Positions 32,970 through 43,677 of a DNA stretch of 64,000 nt are shown here, in pieces. The stretch is taken from NCBI GenBank assembly GCA_039654915.1, contig CM077594.1, positions 87,744,893 to 87,808,892 of the forward strand, written 5' to 3'. A program made the position numbers and the translations under genes. The notes under the pieces were generated by a model, which ran no database searches, was not told where the DNA came from, and saw only the letters and a list, made by a program, of their open reading frames with translations. This DNA comes from Aquilaria yunnanensis. Lineage: Eukaryota > Streptophyta > Magnoliopsida > Malvales > Thymelaeaceae. Position 1 is the first letter of the stretch; the number at the start of each line of letters is the position of its first letter.

Positions 32970-35502
32970 TGTGACAGCTCTCCTAGTCGATTAATCAAGT
33001 AAGTGTTTATTTACTTTGATTAAGTGTTTATGAAATTAAGTACCTCAAATTAGCGCCTTGTTAAGCAAGTAACATAAGCTTAATCAAGTTAAGTGAGTTC
33101 CTAAGTGTGATTTGGCATAGTTAAGTCAAGACCATTAGTTGTTCTAGCTTTTAGAATCATCCTAGTAAGTTTTGACAACTTGTGGCACTAAGTGTTCTTT
33201 TTGAGCCATTTAGAACTTAAGTGGCTAAAGTGTTCAAGAAAATTAAGTTTGGGAAGCTCTTTAGTACCTTTTAAAACAAAGAAAAGTGAGTTTGGAGTGT
33301 GAGTTGGTGAGCTATTTGAAGCTTTTGAGAGTATGAGGACTTAAGTGTAAGGGGAGGGAAGTTGCTTATTAAGCTTATAAACTAAGTTTTCTTCTTCTTC
33401 TTCTTCACTTAGCCAATTGTTCTATGCTCCCAAAATTCGTAGCTCCACTTTCCTCTCAAATTTGGCAGCTCAAACTTCCATTTTCTTGCAAGTTTTCATT
33501 GAATTAAGGGTGCCCAAGGAGTTAGAAAGATCACTAAGCCCCTTTGCTAGTGTTCTTGCTTCATTTGATCTTTGGAGCTTGTTTTGGAATCCAATTTTCG
33601 TAGGTAAGCTTCTTGAGATCATTTGGTGTGATTATAGGTTGTTTCTAGAGCTAGAAATGGTCTTGGTTTGATTGGTTTGGGTGCCAATTTTCGTTGGTTT
33701 TAGACTTGGAACTCAAGGAAGCTTGTGGAGCTAGAAAAGCTTGTGTTTCATTGCTTGCTTTGTGGCTAAAATTGAGGTAAGGGTTCAAGTAATTAAGCTC
33801 AAATAATGCATGGTTTTGTAGCTTTGTGTGTTGGGATGAATTAGAAACAAGACCCATTAAGTTTGGATTAGAAATGAGAGAGTTTGAGTAGTTTGTGTAC
33901 AAGAACAACGCTGTCGCATAAACCCAGAAAATCGAGTTGGCGACGCGTCGCCAATTCGTCCGTGAATTGGCGCCGCGGCGCCAAGAAGCGAAAATGTACA
34001 CAGAGCGTTTACTCGGCGGCGCCGCGTCGCCAAAAGCATTTGCTCTTTGGCGCCGCGTCGCCAAATGCCAATTTGGCCTCGATTTCCGGCCATCCTAAGA
34101 TTAACTTAGACTCTCGGTTTCTATCCCTAGGCTATTCTAAGACGTTCCATAGCCTCGGTTGGGTCTAGAATTCATTCCTAAGGCGGGAATTGTGCGTTAT
34201 TTGGAAGGTAGTCAAGTTGTGTGGTTAAGTATAAAAGAAATGTGACTTGGTGGCTAAGTAACTCATAATATTTAAGCTTTTAAATGGAAATTAAGGGGAT
34301 TAAGTGGGTTTTTAGACTCTTTATTGGCCGTATAGAGTATCAATTATATATGGTCAATAGAGAGAAAAACCTAAGTCGATCCCAACCAAGCCATTTGGTT
34401 TGGTAAGTGAGCCACTAGTAGTATTTTGAGTTAAACCTTGAGGGTTTGACTAGTTAAACCACATAGTAAGACTACCCTGTACAATAAATCAAGGGTAAAG
34501 GCGGGTAAGTTTGAGATAGGTGACGACCTACTCTAGAACCCGTAGATGGGACTTAATTGAGGTAAAGTGTCCGGGATACGAGGGCCAGTATCTCAAGTAC
34601 CTCAGCCGTTTGAGCTCACGGCAAGAATTAAGGCACTTAAGTGCAGAAAGTCCCAAGTGCATGTGTTGTGTGCATTCCATACCATACATCCATACATTGC
34701 ATTTTTGGCATTTTGTTGATTGTTTGTTGTTTGAATTGCATATTTGATTGCTTGGTTGCCATATTGCATATTTGTTGCATATTTCTTTGCAGGTATTCAA
34801 GAAGGGAATCCTTACTGAGTACTTTTAAGTACTCATTCCCTTAGTTTTATTGTGCAGGATCTAATCCCGGGCCTAATCACTGAAGTGATAGCTGAGGCCT
34901 AAGCTTTCTGTTTTGCAGGTATTTTATTGAGAATCCTAGTGATTCTAGTTTCTTGCAGTATAAGTTATGTGCTAACCAAGTTGTGCCTTTACAGTGTAGA
35001 GGCTAAAAGTACACAAGAACAAGGTCTAGTGAAGGGCTACACTTGGAGCTTGGCTTGCTCAAGGTGGGCTCAAGTAAATGATCTTAGTTAGTAGTAATTT
35101 TGTCTCTTGTACATAGTACTTGGTGTACTAAGTAAGTTGCCTCTATTGGGATACATTAGGATGTAAATCCATCTTGTTACTTTTGGGTGCATGCTAGAGT
35201 TGTAATGTATGCACAAAACTGTTACTTGTAGTTAAAGCAACTAGTATTTCAATGACTTGGTACGTTTTCAGTATGTTTTAATGAAATGCTCGAGCAATGT
35301 TTTAATTCAAGACTTTTAAAATTTCGGTTGCATTGCCAAGTCAGAAGCATGCATAACTTAATCTGAGTAGGCTAAGTAACTAGTTGCATATAAATTGTTT
35401 TAATTTATATTGACGAGTAATAGTTAGCCAACTGTAACTAGTGGGATTCATTATCCCTAAGAGCCTACAAGATTAGGGGCACTGGGGCCCCGTTCCGTCA
35501 CA
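32970..35502 (+). mobile_element. Solo LTR F, Ty3/gypsy type, inserted in gag of element B
   Basis: Begins TGTGACAGCTCTCC, ends CCGTTCCGTCACA, and is flanked by the perfect 5-bp duplication TTACC (32965-32969 and 35503-35507). Removing it rejoins gag codons MELV and TPDVV in frame. No internal domain, PBS or second LTR is seen, so it is a solo LTR of 2533 bp. The tentative plus orientation rests on the CTTACTGAGTACTTTTAAG segment near 34810, a layout seen in Tekay/Del-type LTRs. Confidence 0.88.
33925..34075. repeat. GC-rich palindromic motif cluster in solo LTR F
   Basis: Four variants of the near-palindrome TTGGCGCCGCGTCGCCAA lie within about 150 bases (near 33938, 33965, 34015 and 34050), inside an otherwise AT-rich LTR. 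They are separated by unrelated spacers. Confidence 0.85.
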
Positions 35503-35698
35503 TTACCAACTCCATTAGTATTCTTTGCGTTGCCATCTCTACAACAATAATACATTCGTCTTCACTTTCAGAGTCGCTGTTCGCAGATGTCGAAGCTGTA
35601 CAATTTACCACTCGCCTGTTTGCTTTCCTGTTTGCCTTTTCCATATTCTTGATCTCTGAATTAAACACTAATTCTCCTGTACAAGAAGATCTTGGCAT
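35503..35698 (-). pseudogene. Gag N-terminal part of element B
   Basis: Starts at the ATG at 35696-35698 and reads about 60 residues, including an acidic patch (SDSESEDECI) and MATQRILMELV. It is then interrupted by the solo LTR. In sister elements the residues TQRTLxEL precede the capsid block, so this is the true gag start, 58 bases inside the PBS. Confidence 0.75.
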
Positions 35699-35714
35699 AA
35701 GTCAATTTACTGAG

Positions 35715-35828
35715 AAAGAAAGAAAAAAAGAGAAACTTTAATAGAAAAAGAAATCTCCTCGGCAATGGCACCAAGAAAAAAAGAGAAATTTTAATAGAAA
35801 AAGAAATCTCCTCGGCAATGGCACCAAT
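35715..35828 (-). repeat. Tandemly duplicated PBS/leader of element B
   Basis: The block GAAATCTCCTCGGCAATGGC with its purine-rich flank occurs twice in tandem (PBS-like cores near 35756-35774 and 35809-35827). Each matches the tRNA-Asp 3' end with two differences from the perfect PBS of element A. Confidence 0.8.
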
Positions 35829-35832
35829 TTTT

Positions 35833-37341
35833 TGGTCTGTCGTTGAAACCACAAAGAATAATTCTAGTCTCACTAATAACTCAGAATAAATAAATTTATA
35901 TTATAGCGATGAAAACCAGGTCGAATCTAAGGAAAATTTTTTAACAAAAAACTTCATGTTAGAAAACTAAAATAAAAGATTGGGAGATTTTTCTGAATTG
36001 AATGCTAAAATAAATTAACTGTAGAGTTGAAATAAAAATAATCAATACTAAAAACGCTCAGTTCAGGGTTGATTATTCATTTCAGTTACGCAGTTGATTA
36101 TCGAAATAAAATATTTCTTCAACCCAAGCAAATAAACAGGACTTTCCTTAAAGCTAAAAAGAATCCAAAAAATTCAGTAGTAAAATTAACTAGAAAAAGC
36201 TTCGGATTAATTTCTTAATTTCTAGTAACCTGATATTAAAAAGCAATTTCTAATAAACTCAAAATCAACAATAAGAGCAATGAACAAAAGTTTATTCTAG
36301 ACAACTATCCAAAAGCTTGAACAATTTAACCTGTTTTACTTTTTTCAGTATGAACTAACCAGAAAATAAAAATAATCTCCAGCTAATTCAGTTTCTTCTA
36401 AACCAAATTCTTTTCACTCAAGCGGATTGAAAGAAATTCAAGTAAATTTGCAATCGCAGAACCTATCAAACAAGAAAGAACATGTAAATTAATTGCAATC
36501 AAAAAGTAAAAGTTGAATTTAAAGAAAGTTTCCACAAGCAAAATCAATCATCACAATCGGTGTTAGTGATAGAAATCATCCCCTTGAACCGAACTACAAA
36601 TTTATTCAAACATGTTTTGAATGAAAGACAAAAAAAATAAAAAAAAATGAATAAAGGTGGTAAGAGGGGAGGGAGGGAGGCTGTCGCAGCCCATTTCTTA
36701 AAACACCTAAAAAATTAACCTAGTGTGCTCAATTCATAAAATATCCCTAAAATTTTTATATTGTTACAAAATTACCCCACACAAATAAAAAGATTCAAAA
36801 TAATTAAAAGGTTTGAAAATTGTGAGCCAAGTAATGCTTCAAAACATCAGCAGTAACTTCAAGCTGAAATTCAACCTTAATGCAAGAATTATCTCTTAAA
36901 ACTCAAAGCATGAAAGTTGTAAAGCTTTTTCTTAGCTTCAAAATGACACCTAAATCACATAAAGAGAACATCTATAGCCAAACATATGCCCAAAATACTG
37001 CAACTGCTTCTAAACCAAAGATGACAAGCAAATCATGATTTTGAGGTGAAATTTGATCCATTTAACTTGCAAACTGGGTTTATAGTCTGCATATGATTTG
37101 TAGCTCCAGATATTAGCTTTCCAATGAATCAAGAATCACTTAATGCCAATCTCTGTAGCTCAATATATGATTTTTCTACTGGAACATCACCAATCTGTCA
37201 AAATCCTGAAAGAACACAGCCAAATTAAAACTTGTAAGATTGCAAATTAAATCCCCTTTTAATCAATTGAGTCTAGATATGGTATAAGATACAAAATATA
37301 CTAAAAAAATATCTTTAAGGCTCAAAACACATTAAGACAAG
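35833..37341 (-). repeat. 5' LTR of element B, part 1
   Basis: Family LTR from TGGTCTGTCG to ACATTAAGACAAG, where the solo LTR G interrupts it. The last 42 bases are at 40189-40230. Confidence 0.85.
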
Positions 37342-38309
37342 TGTGGCAACGTGGTTTTTGGCGCCACCAATCAGTTTCACTTAGGTCGATTGGATACCTA
37401 AAAATGGTTTACGAGAGTTCGAGGGTTCGGGAGTATGGTTACATTAAAATAACTCTATTTTAACGCCCAAAATTGGTACCTTAGTTAATTTTAATTTTTG
37501 TTTTGCTTGCCTTTAAATAATTTCAGTTAATTTTCAAACCAGAAATTTTAACTGAATCATCCAGATATGGACTTTAAAATTGATATGGGTTTCCAAATCT
37601 TGATACTTTATTTTTTTTTCATTTTTAATATTTAATATTTCTGAACCATGGATTCTATCGAATCACCCATATATGGAATTTGATGAACTTTAATTTTTAT
37701 TTAATATTTTAATTAATTATCAATTCATACCATAAATTCTGCCGAATTATCCGAATATGGATTTTTATTTTGGTACTTGAGTATTATTCATTTTTATTAT
37801 CAATTTGATATTTTCCAAACCATAGATCCTATCGAATCAGCCGGATATGGAATTTAATGAACTTTAATTTTTAATTTATTACTAAATATTTAATTAATTA
37901 TCAATTCATAGATTTTTACCAAATTATCCGAACATGGATTTTTAATGGTCTTAATATTATTTTCCTTTTTATTAATTTTTTAGTTTTAAAAATTTTTATT
38001 TTTCTTTAAAATTAATTATCTAATCCATAGATCAAAAAAATACTTATTCAAAACCATTTATTTTTTTTATTGGATCATCTGGTTATGATTTTTATAAAAT
38101 TTATTTTAACAAAAAGGAAAAGTTAAATTTTTGTTATTTAAAGGAAATAATAAAAATAAGTGTCTTAATGTTCCAAATAATGTTAAGAATGACGGAAAAA
38201 TAAAGGATGGGGGATTTGGTTGTAATAAAAAATAATAAAAAAATAATAATAAAATGGGATTCTTGGCCAGCCATAAAAAAAAAGTAAATAAATAAAATAA
38301 GGTTAATCA

Positions 38310-39178
38310 TCCACATAAAGAAAAATAAATTGTAGAAAGTAAATAAATAAAAAAAGTAAATAAAGTGGGGCGCTTAACCATCCACGTAAAAATAAAGTGC
38401 AGAAAGGTAAAGAAATAAATAAATAAGGTGCAAAAAATTAAATAAATAAAGAAAGTAGAGCGCTTAACCATCCACATAAAAATAAAATGCAGAAAAGTAA
38501 AATAAATAAAGAAATAAATAAAGTGCAGAAAAATAAATAAATAAAGAAAGTGGGGCGCTTGACCATCCACGCAAAAATAAAGTGCAGAAAAGTAAATAAA
38601 TAAATAAATAAATAAATAAGTAAATAAAGTGCAGAAAAGTAAATAAATAAAGAGAGTGGGGCGCTTGGCCGTCCACATAAAAAAATAAAGTGCAAAAAGT
38701 AAATAAATAAGGAAAAGTAAATAAATAAGAAAGTGAGGCATTTAGCCATCCACGTAAAAAAAAAAACAAAGTGCAGAAAAGTAAAATAAATAAAAAAATA
38801 AATAAAGTGCTGAAAAATCAATAAATAAATAAAGTGGGACGCTTGGCTATCCACGCAAAAATAAAGTTCAGAAAAGTAAATAAATAAAGGAAGTGGGGCG
38901 CTTGGCGGTCCACATAAAAAAAATAAAGTGCAGAAAGTTAATAAATGGAGAAAAGTAAATAAATAAAGAAAGTGGGGCGTTTAGCCATCCACGTAAAAAA
39001 AAAATAAAGTGTATAAAGTAAATAAATGAAGAAAAGAAAATAAATAAAGAAAGTGGGGCGTTTAGCCATCCATGTAAAAAGAAAGTGCATAAAGTAAATA
39101 AGAGAAAATAAAATAATAAGAAATAAATAAATAAAAAAAATTAATAAGGTGGGGTGTTTGGCCATCCACATGAAAGTA
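38310..39178. repeat. Minisatellite in solo LTR G
   Basis: About ten degenerate units share the core GTGGGGCGCTTGACCATCCA, followed by CGTAAAAATAAAGTGCAGAA and variable AAATAAATAAA runs. Core positions are near 38367, 38457, 38548, 38656, 38735, 38834, 38895, 38972, 39052 and 39150. Spacing varies from about 60 to 108 bases through the AAAT runs. Confidence 0.88.
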
Positions 39179-39327
39179 GGAGATATAACCTTCCATAAAA
39201 AAAAATTACAAGAAAGAAGAAAAAGAAAAGAAAGGAAAAAGAAAAGAAAAAAAATTGTTGTTAGTAATTAGTTCTGCAAAGAAAAAGAAGTTAGTGACTT
39301 ATGTGGATGAATATGAGAAGTAGAAGG

Positions 39328-39341
39328 GTATAAAAGGGGTT
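39328..39341 (+). promoter_or_regulatory. TATA box of LTR G
   Basis: The sequence GGGTATAAAAGGGG stands out in this AT-rich LTR by its G-flanked TATAAAA. The following 200 bases are GC-balanced and hold a short open frame (39384-39575) without a known domain. It is probably the U3/R promoter. Confidence 0.55.
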
Positions 39342-40188
39342 ATACCCAAAAGGAAAAAAAATTCAAATTCGGCGGGTCGCTAGTTGGTGGAAACAGGTTT
39401 TTCGCTTTTCTTCGTTTTCCGGCAACATAGCGCAATCGGACGGCTGGGCTTGGCGGCGGCGGCTAGGGCGGTTCCAGTGAGGAGGTGGATGGTGGCCGGC
39501 GTGAGGACAACGGCAAAAGGATTGACGAAAAAGTGGTTTTGGCTTAGAAACGTTGGCAGCAGGGAGCAGGGATAAAAGTTTAGGATTTTTCTAGGTTAGG
39601 AAGGAGAACTACCAATTTTCATTCTTTCTTTGCAGGTTTGGATCTCTATTTATAGATGAGGATCATTGGACCCCTTGGATTTAAAAAAAAATTGAAAATT
39701 AATTAAAAACAGATTAAAAACGTAATTAGGTCAAAATTACAGTTTTAGTCCTTTACGTCTCTTTGACTACTGGTCTGGTCCCGAAATTACTGATTGACCC
39801 AAATTTGTCTTTTCTGTCAATTTGGCCCAAACCTTGCGATTAATTACCAAATTTCCCTAGAACTTCCAGATTTTATCAGATTTTCCCCAAACTTCTCAAT
39901 TTTGTCAAATTTACCCCAAACTTCTCAATTTTGTCAATTTTTTTAAAATTCCTCCTTTTTATATTTTACACACACACATATATATACATATATATCATTT
40001 ATTATTTTTAACTAACCCTTACAAAAAAAAAATGCCCCCTAAACTAATTAATTTAAATTCTCTGTTTTTTCTTGAATTTTATTTTTAATTAATTAATTAA
40101 TTTTAGTTAATTTTTTTAATTAATTTTTTTAATTTTTTTAAAAAAATTTTATTTTAATAGCCGGACGAAATTGGGTGTCAACAACAAG

Positions 40189-40230
40189 CTAAATATAAGA
40201 GAAATAAATATAACAATTATAAGCTCATCA
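40189..40230 (-). repeat. 5' LTR of element B, part 2 (outer end)
   Basis: The outer 42 bases of the LTR, ending TATAAGCTCATCA. Sequence of element E begins immediately after, so this is the outer border of element B. Confidence 0.8.
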
Positions 40231-40234
40231 TTGA

Positions 40235-40571
40235 TTTTTCTCTCGGCCTCACCATGAATCATTTTTTGATTCTCCATGATTTGTTATGGTGATAGTAGCA
40301 CTAATGTGGTGGTTTTGTCTTTCAATTAGAAGGAGTATATATTCTTAAAACCAGCATTTATGACTCTTCTATTATATTGTCATGGCCTTCCCAAAAGAAT
40401 ACGGCTTCCCTCTATAGGAGCAACATCACAAAGCACTTCATTGTCATATTTTCCAATCTTGAAGGCTACCATGAGTTGCTTGGTCACCTTTACCTCATCT
40501 TCATTGTTAAGCCATTGAAGCTTGTAAAGTCTCAAGTGTCTTGTAGTAGGCAACTGTAACTTTTCAACCAA
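40235..40571 (-). pseudogene. Retropepsin-like protease remnant of element E
   Basis: The minus-strand frame 40571-40380 reads MVEKLQLPTTRHLRLYKLQW and SRILLGRP. In Tekay/Del-type elements these follow the protease active site (VEKLGLPTT..., GHILLGRPW). The continuation to 40240 keeps residues like NRRVI, GFKN and YSF with stops. The catalytic DSG region upstream is degraded. Confidence 0.8.
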
Positions 40572-41088
40572 AGTTGTGCTAGCAACGTTAGTACAACTCT
40601 TTTAATCTATAATCATGCTACATACCTTTTCTCTAATGTAACACCTAGTGTGGAAGATGTTCTTCCTTTGGTCATGGTCCTTCTTGATGTGAACATTTAA
40701 GGCTTTCCTTGCCCCAAGTGTGACTCATTCTTCCACAAAATCTATCTTAATTATATCCTCCAAATGTGGTGGCATGCTTGGCACTTCATGCTCCTCTCCA
40801 TCACTCTCATCCGTGGTTGTCATTGAGCAACATGGTTCTTTGATTGACACAATCTCTTGCTAGATGCTACCTACCTTGGTGCCTCAGGTTTGGCCTTGAA
40901 GTGCCCATTCCTTCGCTCTTCATTTTTCTAATTATTGTTCAATGTTGGCCTTGGATTAGGTTTAAGTTTTGTAGGAAACCTTGCTGCCTTTTTTTACCTG
41001 AGTTGTATTTCCACCCGAATGGCAGTATGCACCATGTCATCAAGCTCCACACGAGGATGTAACTTAACTAGGGTGGCAATCTCAAGAT

Positions 41089-41800
41089 TTAGGTCATGTA
41101 AGAACTTAGCCATGGTGACTTCTTGATCGCATCTATGTTAGTTCTCATCAAGATTACCTCTAACTCCTTGAAATAATTCTCCATAGATTTTGTGCCATGA
41201 GTTAGCCTTTGAAGTTTTTGATGGAGCTCTTTTTGGTAGTAGCTAGGCACAAACCTCTTCCTTATCATGGTCTTTAAATCATGCCATATTTGTAGGGGCT
41301 CCTCATGATTTGTTTGTCTAGAGTTCATAACCTGAGTCCACCAAGCAAGAGTAAAGTCAGTTAAACCTAAAGTGAAAATCTTTACCTTTTTGTCCTTGGG
41401 TTAAGTGTAGCACTCAAAGATTATCTCCATTTTGGCCACCCATTCAAGGAATGTATCCAAGTCACTACCCCCCTTAAATGGTGGAATTTGTAACTTGATG
41501 GCATTGATGTTAGGGTCTTTTCTAGGCTGCCCCCTCACGGGACTCCTAAGTGGTAGTGGTGGTGGCAAATTCTCAAGCTCTTCCTCCTCACGGGCAAGGA
41601 CTTCATGACTTATGGAAGGGCTTCTCCTTATAGGGGCCTCGGGTAGACGTCCAAGGATGCCTCTTTGAGTTCTTTAAAAGCACCTTACTTAAACCTCTCC
41701 AACCTCTTATTGGACTCCTCATTCTTTCCATCATGACTTGGAATTTTAAGCTAAGGTCATGTATGGCTTGCATTGTGGAGGTCTTCATTTCCTCTTTCAT
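41089..41800 (-). pseudogene. Gag remnant of element E
   Basis: Two open parts. 41800-41603 is the N-terminal part without a known motif. 41328-41089 has WHDLKTMIRKRFVPSYYQKE, LHQKLQRLTHGTKSMENYF and ELEVILMRTNI, the conserved capsid block of Ty3/gypsy Gag (RFVPxxYxxxLxxxLxxLxQGxxSVxxY). Stops and frame changes separate the parts. Confidence 0.8.
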
Positions 41801-42588
41801 GTCTCAACCAACTTTTTCATATATTGTATTTGAAATCAAAGATTTTTACAAACACTTTTTTTCTCTTAAATCTATTAGTGGAAAGTTGCTTAAACAACCA
41901 AAACTCTCAAGTTTTAAAGTAACTCACTCAAAGTGCATACACACTTCAAATCCTCCAAAATCTTTCAAAATCCTTCTTAAAGAAAGAAAAAATTAGAAAA
42001 CATTTTGAAAGTTAAAGCAAAGTAAGGATAGAATGCTTTCCCAATAAAATATTGAAAGAACAATAGAGAGAAAAATTAGGGTTTTGAGATTAGGGTATTC
42101 GGCAAAACTAGTGTTTGATGGAAACTAAAGCTTTTCTTGCTTTCAAACTTTTTCCAACCTTTGGTTGATTGATGTTTATAGATTTTCTAGCTGCGCTTGA
42201 CTTTTTAAAACTTCAAAACACTTCTTGCTACAAAAGAAAACAATAGAATCAAACTTTGCAACAAGTATAGAAAGAAAACTTATATTGCAAGAAAGTAACT
42301 TGAAGAACAAAGATGCAACTTAAACAAAATGAGAATGAAATGTTTTTGGTATTTTATGGATATTTTGGAAGAAAAAAACAAAGGACACCAAATGGGAACA
42401 ACAATTGGATGACTCTGAATGAAGAAGAACAAATAAGGCTTGGTTGAAGGCACTTTGGACTAACATAAAAAAAAATCTGAAAATGACAAAAGCAAAGCAA
42501 ATTAGGATGGGTGAGATAATACAAGAACAAAATGAAATAAAGATAAATAACACAAAGCATAGGATAGATAGATCCTGCTTGTAGGAAT

Positions 42589-42602
42589 TTGGCTCTGATA
42601 CC
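42589..42602 (-). promoter_or_regulatory. PBS of element E, initiator tRNA-Met type
   Basis: The minus strand carries TGGTATCAGAGCC, complementary to the 3' end of initiator tRNA-Met, about four bases inside the LTR border (TGGCACCC on the plus strand). Confidence 0.85.
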
Positions 42603-42606
42603 ACTT

Positions 42607-43651
42607 ATGGCACCCAATGATCCTAAGCGCCGAAGAGTACCCAAATGCTTGCTTTACAACTTGGTCTAAGAATAAGGAAATTGAATGAGAGATGACGAAA
42701 GGAAGATAGAAAAAAAAAATCAAAGGGTGAGAAAACAATTGTAAAAGGGAAATTAGAAAAAAATTAATTGGAAGAGAAGAACTTGTTGCACAAGGGCACC
42801 AAGGAGTTGAGAGAAAATAAGAAAGAGGAGTATTGCTTAAAACAACTTGTATTCTTATTATCTGTGTCTTAATCATGAAATACAGGCCCTATTTATAGTT
42901 TAGAATGTTAGGGTAACTGGCCATACGAAGTCCTAGTGGACTAAAAACCCTAAACCTAGTCAAAGAGGCAAACCTAGTAAACTAGGTTTGGAAAACACGC
43001 ATTCAACACAAAATCTTAGGAAATCCATTTGGCTTAATTAACGTGTGCCACATTCTATTTCCAAGACCTGAAAACAGGCTAAATAAATGAACAAAATTGA
43101 AAAATAATAAAAACAAAGGCTAAAAATTGAAATAGCCCAAAAAATGCCCAAAGGTGCTTTTGGGTGTGGCCCCTAGGTGTCATTTGAGGTTTTTGTTTGT
43201 GCCTCCTAGGTTCTGCCAGCTTTCCAAGGCCTTTTCAGCTTGGATCTTCATAATATTGTATAATTTAAAGTTCTTAAACTCCTGGACATGTAGAACTTGA
43301 CCACTTTGTGAGATGGCATGAAACGGCTTCATGGATGGCTCCAAGTGAACTAGGATGAGTGCTTGGAGTGCCTCCTGTGTGTCTTTGGCCTTTTTTCTTG
43401 TGATGGGTCCTGTGCCTGTCTTCAATGGGTCATAAGATGTCTTAGAAGCCTCTGAGCTTGATGTCTTCCAGCACATTTCCTATTAATAGAAGACAAATAA
43501 TGTAGGTTATAAAAGGCAAATAACATAGGTTCCAGCAATCAAAGTTGATGTAAAGATTAACAATTAGGAAAAGAAGGAAGGAATATCAAAACCAACAAGC
43601 AGATCAAAACAAACCATATTCTTCAATGGATAGTAAGTGTTCAATGTTACA
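42607..43651 (-). repeat. 5' LTR of element E (outer border approximate)
   Basis: The inner end is fixed by the PBS. The minus strand shows a TATA box (CTATAAATAGGGCC, near 42883-42896). The outer end is set at the inverted TGTAACATTGAAC near 43651, because a TG start is expected and element D begins at 43678. This end is a guess. Confidence 0.6.
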
Positions 43652-43677
43652 TGCAGTCAATGTAGAAAATAATTGGT

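Larger units (their letters stand above)
37342..40183 (+). mobile_element. Solo LTR G (large gypsy/Ogre-like LTR) inside the LTR of element B
   Basis: Begins TGTGGCAACGTGG, ends GGGTGTCAACA, and is flanked by the perfect 5-bp duplication ACAAG (37337-37341 and 40184-40188). Removing it restores the family LTR. It spans 2842 bp with no internal second LTR. A plus-strand TATA box (GGGTATAAAAGGGG, about 39328-39341) two-thirds of the way in suggests plus orientation. It contains an approximate 190-bp direct repeat (37645-37950) and a minisatellite. The length and the TGTTGACACCCAATTTCGTC-like end (read from the other strand) recall Tat/Ogre LTRs, but the lineage is not certain. Confidence 0.85.
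28410..40230 (-). mobile_element. Athila-like Ty3/gypsy element B, nested and decayed
   Basis: A minus-strand element of the same family as A. In element order it has the 5' LTR (40230 down to 35833, split by a solo LTR), a duplicated tRNA-Asp-type PBS (35756-35828), gag (35698 downward, split by another solo LTR), aspartic protease (about 31380-31020), the integrase C-terminus (about 30930-30640), the post-pol region, a PPT (29296-29311) and a truncated 3' LTR (28410-29295) carrying a MITE. Most of RT, RNase H and integrase is missing. Its outer right end interrupts the Tekay-like element E. Confidence 0.85.
40231..43651 (-). mobile_element. Tekay-like Ty3/gypsy element E, 5' part only
   Basis: A minus-strand element with, in order, a 5' LTR (about 43651-42607), a PBS for initiator tRNA-Met, gag pieces (41800-41089) and a protease (40571 to about 40240). 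It ends abruptly at 40231, where the LTR of element B begins, so B inserted into its protease/RT junction. The rest of pol was not found on the other side of B. Confidence 0.8.

Noticed and set aside
33417..34168. Several open frames on both strands
   Set aside because: Inside solo LTR F; open because of locally higher GC palindromes, no domain.
38307..39171. Long minus-strand open frames rich in F, Y, I and L that look like membrane proteins
   Set aside because: They are translations of the AAATAAAT/GGGGCGCTT minisatellite in solo LTR G; overlapping frames are all open because the repeat lacks stops.
38310..39178. Regularly spaced repeats reminiscent of a CRISPR array
   Set aside because: Units are degenerate with variable A-rich spacers, in a plant LTR; a minisatellite.
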